Source of the DNA: Annona cherimola
Lineage: Eukaryota > Streptophyta > Magnoliopsida > Magnoliales > Annonaceae
Assembly: GCA_030490835.1 (NCBI GenBank)
Contig: CM059975.1
Location: forward strand, 30,226,133-30,290,132
DNA length: 64,000 nucleotides
Direction: 5' to 3'
The translations under genes were made by a program, and so were the position numbers. Shown here one piece after another: positions 61,038-64,000 of this stretch. Numbering within the stretch: position 1 is the first letter of the stretch; every line of letters begins with the position of its first letter. The notes below the pieces were generated by a model, which saw only the letters and a list, made by a program, of their open reading frames with translations, made no database searches and was not told where the DNA came from.

Positions 61038-61107
61038 CTTGCAGCTAAGTTCCGTAACAGTGGTCAAACATGTGTGTCTGGTGCAAATAGAGTAATGGTG
61101 CAAGAAG
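61038..61107 (+). pseudogene. ALDH5F1: SSADH exon 11, catalytic loop with insertion
   Basis: It encodes LAAKFRNSGQTCVSGANRVM then VQE. The Cys of GQTC is the ALDH nucleophile. Plant SSADHs usually continue CVCANR; here one residue is gained and the second Cys is lost, through what look like two small in-frame-compensating insertions. Last exon seen. Donor AAG|GTATGG. Confidence 0.85.
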
Positions 61108-61420
61108 GTATGGACCATGTTGTGCACACTGAATTACAGATTAGTCCTTTTTAGGTTGGCATTTTTTTCCCTTTTGCTTTTAAACTTGAGAAAATAGAGT
61201 TATAGTGTAAGAATTATAGACTATGTAGTTTATCTCAACTACAGACTGGTCTTTTTGAGCAAATATAGTGCGAGGAGCATAGAGATTAGTGTGTGTAGCA
61301 CATGCTTAAATACAGACCGGTTTTTTTTGGGATGACAGTTATTCCTTTTTTGTTTTAGAACCTCTCAGTCCCTCTCTGGAAAATAATGTGATAATAGTGT
61401 TTAAAATCAGAGTTGCATAC
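61084..61420 (+). repeat. Degenerate tandem repeats seeded by the end of exon 11
   Basis: Blocks AATAGAGTAATGGTGCAAGAA (61086, partly exon), AATAGAGTTATAGTGTAAGAA (61193) and AATATAGTGCGAGGAGCATAG (61265) each lead to ACAGAYTRGT/ACAGACCGGT and a T-rich run. The exon's 3' end and the start of intron 11 were therefore duplicated at least twice and then diverged. Confidence 0.6.
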
Positions 61421-61427
61421 ATAGAAG

Positions 61428-63173
61428 TGTGAGGACCAGGTATTTTTATTCTATTTTTATTATAACTTTTCTCTATTTATAAGGTAACTTATGAACATGC
61501 TAGTAAGAATTTTACGATATTAATGGATACATAACATACATGGACACGACATTTAGGAGATGTATAGTGCATATGTGCATGTATGATTAGCGTTCCATTG
61601 ATGGGCACTACGACTATTGTTTCCTTCGCAGAGTAGGTACGGGGTTCGACCTGCCCGGTCAGGTCGCGGGGGGTCAAGGGGGAGACGCCCCTTGCGGGGG
61701 GTGCAGGGGGGCAGCGCCCCTGAAGAAAATTTTAATTATTTAAGTCGTAGGAGTGGAAGAGTAAATTACCAAATGCGATTAGACCCGACTCATGCTCCGA
61801 CCCGTCCTGGACCCGATCCCGACCCGATGGGGGTTCGATATGAAGCGAAGCCCGCGCGTTAGACTCCATTTTCTCACCTCACGCCCGACTGTTTTTCTTC
61901 TTCTTCTCTTCCCGATCTCTGCGTCTTCTCTTCTTTCTCTTCTACTCAGTACGATCTAGCAATAGATCTCTTCGAGGAAAACCCTACTGACTGCCTCGAA
62001 GGTGATCGATTTGAATCAAGGGAAGCTCCAAATCTCTGCAAGCTAAGCCTAGGGTCGCTGTTTTTGGGGAAAATCACGATCGAGGTAAGTAGATGTCGCC
62101 CTTTCTCGATTTAGTGATGAAATTTTATGTTGAACACGACATGAGGCTAGAGGAAATATGTAGAGCTTGACGACTCTATGGTATTAGGGAAATGGGTTCG
62201 TAACAGTTAGGGTTTATGGGAAAATTTACTTTGAATGTGCGATTTTTATGATGTGAAAGATTTCCTAGAAGTTCTTATATTGTTGAAATGTGACATGAAT
62301 TGATTTGCCCCAAAAGAGAATACGAATCGAAGGTTATTTCATTTCGCGCCTATCATGTGTTTGATAAAATGCTTGTGTGACAGATCTATGTGTTGTATCT
62401 GATTGTGTTGATGTTGTATGTGTGGTTTGCGATGTGTTTCATTGTCTGTTATGTATGATGCGTTATCTCAAATAGTTGGTTGTAAGGGTTGTTCATGGTC
62501 CCTGATTGACATGAGGAGAGGGTTGTTCATGGGCCCTTGATGGACATGAGTAGATGATTGGTTGTGTTGGTCAATTTGTGTGTATGGTTATATGTATACG
62601 ATCTTGGGAGTGGGTATTGGACCCATGTGTATTAGCTTCATCACTGTATGAGTATCCATCATTATGCTTATTTGCACTTTGTGCTAACCACTATCTACTT
62701 ACTGGGTCTATTTAGACTCATATCATTGTTATTGTGGTTTTAGATCGCAGGCCAGAAGGAGAACTTAAGGATGGGACAAGTTGAAGATCAAACATGAGAG
62801 ACCCTAGCACAATATGTTGATTCCAGTTTCATATATGTAGACAATTACTTAGGCGGATTCGTTTTGACAACTTTAATGTATTTGGTATTTCAGATTGGAT
62901 TATAATCCTTGTTGATGCACATATGCATGGCTATTATATCTGTTTGTTGTGTAAGGAAAATATGTACTGATTTCCTTCTATAAAAATGTTCTTATTATAT
63001 GAAGATGCAAGTATATAAATAGGATTGAATGTTACAGATGGAAATGTAATGATTATCAGGTTATGTATTCCATATGATCCCTTGTATGTTATGGGGAGAT
63101 GCTGCCGAATTTTTCTATGATTGTGTAGCGCCGTTGATTAGTTATTGAGTATTTTTATGAATGGGGCGTTACA
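61428..63173 (+). repeat. gypsy 5' LTR
   Basis: It ends GGGGCGTTACA at 63173. It contains a G/C-rich block at 61665-61725 (alternating GGGG and CCCC runs) and a GAGGTAAGTAG donor-like site near 62080. Its TTACTGGGTCTATTTA stretch before the end resembles chromovirus (Tekay/Del) LTRs. The ORF at 61617-61862 is not a gene. Confidence 0.75.
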
Positions 63174-63178
63174 GAAAG

Positions 63179-63190
63179 TGGTATCAGAGC
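63179..63190 (+). other. Primer-binding site (iMet tRNA)
   Basis: TGGTATCAGAGC, the standard plant LTR-retrotransposon site complementary to the 3' end of initiator tRNA-Met, lies five bases after the LTR. Confidence 0.95.
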
Positions 63191-63395
63191 ATAAGAATGT
63201 TTTAAATTATTAAGTTAGTGAAAGAGACCGATTAGGTGAGTGGTGAGAATACATGTTAAGTACATAGTATATTATCAGGGATGCAGTCTAGGTTCTTGAT
63301 ATGGGACTTGGAATATCTCTATGTTAAATTAGTCTGTGTACATTGGTCAAATTTATGTTGCTTAATCTTAATTATTTATGGATGTTGTACAGAAG

Positions 63396-64000
63396 ATGGC
63401 ACCAAAGACAAGACTTAACAAGGGAAAGGGCATTATGGAAGAGGGTGGACCAAGTGAAACGATAGTCCCACCTCATGAAATGCCACTTGCTATTGAAGGC
63501 CAACAACAGGAGCAAGTTGCACAGGAGAGGTCCCCACTTCAAGAAGACGAGGAGAACGCAGATGATGATGCATACTGGGAAAATCCTAGCGGGGGTTATC
63601 ATGGGATACACAGTCAAGGAGGAGTAGGAATCAGTAGTGGTGAGATTCCTATAGGACCAGAGGTAAATACTGGGGCACAAACAGGTGTGGAGGCTATGAT
63701 GGGAATGATGAGAGGTATGATGCAGAATTTTCAAGAATTTATGCAAGCTCAGATGGAGAGAATGACGGCAAGCCTGGACACTCAAAGAGAACAACAAAGG
63801 ACTTCAGGTGACACAAACCGTGCAGGTCCAAGGATGGGAGCAAGAAGACAAGAGCAAGAAGGAAGAAGGCCTCAAGAAGAGAAGTTAGACATCAAAGCAT
63901 TCCAGGAGATGAAGCCTCCTATATTTCAAGGAGAAAGAGATTATTTAGTTGTGGATCGATGGGTGGCGAAGATGGAAAAGATTTTCAACTATATGGAATG
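63396..64000 (+). CDS. gypsy Gag, N-terminal part (open at window end)
   Basis: From the ATG at 63396 the frame is open to the window end (201 codons). The N-terminus is Gln/Glu-rich and disordered, with a Met-rich helix (residues about 105-130). It is followed by the start of the retrotransposon Gag domain: FQEMKPPIFQGERD, then DRWVAKMEKIFNYME, the family's usual Fx(G) and W-E motif. Intact so far, so this copy may be young. It would assemble the particle core in the cytoplasm. Confidence 0.85.
   Translation, partial: MAPKTRLNKGKGIMEEGGPSETIVPPHEMPLAIEGQQQEQVAQERSPLQEDEENADDDAYWENPSGGYHGIHSQGGVGISSGEIPIGPEVNTGAQTGVEAMMGMMRGMMQNFQEFMQAQMERMTASLDTQREQQRTSGDTNRAGPRMGARRQEQEGRRPQEEKLDIKAFQEMKPPIFQGERDYLVVDRWVAKMEKIFNYME

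Larger units (their letters stand above)
43632..61107 (+). pseudogene. ALDH5F1: Succinate-semialdehyde dehydrogenase gene, frameshifted and 3' truncated
   Basis: Eleven exons encode the N-terminal two thirds of a plant mitochondrial SSADH, which oxidises succinate semialdehyde to succinate with NAD+ in the GABA shunt. Splice sites and nearly all family motifs are kept: ITPWNFP, KPSE, FTGSTAVGKK, LELGG and FRNSGQTC. Yet reading is broken: the presequence is split over frames, exon 2 has one extra base, exon 9 lacks one base, exon 10 has one extra base, and exon 11 has a net three-base insertion. The exons for about the last 180 residues are absent before 64000; an LTR retrotransposon starts 320 bp after exon 11. 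The breaks are small indels in otherwise well-kept protein, so this is a recent pseudogene or the assembly has errors here. Intron 5 starts with GC instead of GT. Intron 3 is 9.2 kb. Confidence 0.88.
61428..64000 (+). mobile_element. Ty3/gypsy LTR retrotransposon, 5' part (runs off window)
   Basis: A 5' LTR, an iMet primer site five bases after it, and the start of gag follow in order. The left end (TGTGAGGACC at 61428) is approximate because the 3' LTR and duplication lie outside. The insertion is in SSADH intron 11 or cuts the gene there. A fragment of the same LTR family lies at 14031-14876. Confidence 0.85.

Noticed and set aside
61617..61862. Arg/Gly-rich 81-codon ORF
   Set aside because: Lies in the G/C-rich block of the gypsy LTR; no protein family.
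63372..63797. 141-codon - strand ORF opposite gag
   Set aside because: Antisense to the gag frame, which has the primer site, spacing and domain support.

Overview
This is a plant nuclear window, almost certainly from an angiosperm. It is AT-rich and intron-rich, and most of it is transposable elements or their remains. It has no prokaryotic-type operons, and I recognise no tRNA, rRNA or CRISPR array. The only recognisable host gene is a mitochondrial succinate-semialdehyde dehydrogenase (SSADH, ALDH5F1-like) on the + strand. Eleven of its exons spread over about 17.5 kb, and it looks disabled. I cannot name the species.

Positions 2-10012 hold one complete Mutator-like element (MULE) of about 10 kb. 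It has roughly 0.9-1 kb terminal inverted repeats (TIRs). It carries two convergent genes: an intact 738-codon + strand ORF resembling the putative plant transposon protein domain family, and a - strand FAR1/MULE-type transposase broken by two in-frame stops. A perfect 14-bp palindrome, ATCCGCATGCGGAT, occurs 13 times: in the inner parts of both TIRs and once per unit of a 155-bp tandem array between the two convergent 3' ends. Both genes appear to start transcription in the TIRs, each with a leader exon and an intron before the ATG. This resembles the two-gene convergent plan of maize MuDR, but with a different second protein.

Positions 10 kb to 43 kb are a graveyard of nested elements. They include small non-autonomous MULE-type elements with 9-bp target duplications, hAT-type MITEs with 8-bp duplications, several other MITE families and a 3' LINE fragment with RNase H. 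There is an internally deleted Ty1/copia element with both LTRs and a perfect CTCCA duplication. There is also a solo LTR made of AAGTCGACTT-like repeats. A decayed Ty3/gypsy pol (RNase H, HHCC and integrase relics, - strand) is split by a younger 2.57-kb solo LTR with a perfect ACAAT duplication.

Positions 43.6-61.1 kb hold the SSADH gene. Splice sites and protein motifs are well kept, but exons 2, 9 and 10 each have a one-base frameshift, the presequence is split across frames, and the catalytic-loop exon has a small net insertion. Intron 3 is 9.2 kb and holds several MITEs. After exon 11 a Ty3/gypsy LTR element (5' LTR, iMet primer site, start of gag) begins near 61.4 kb and runs off the window, so the last third of SSADH is not visible.
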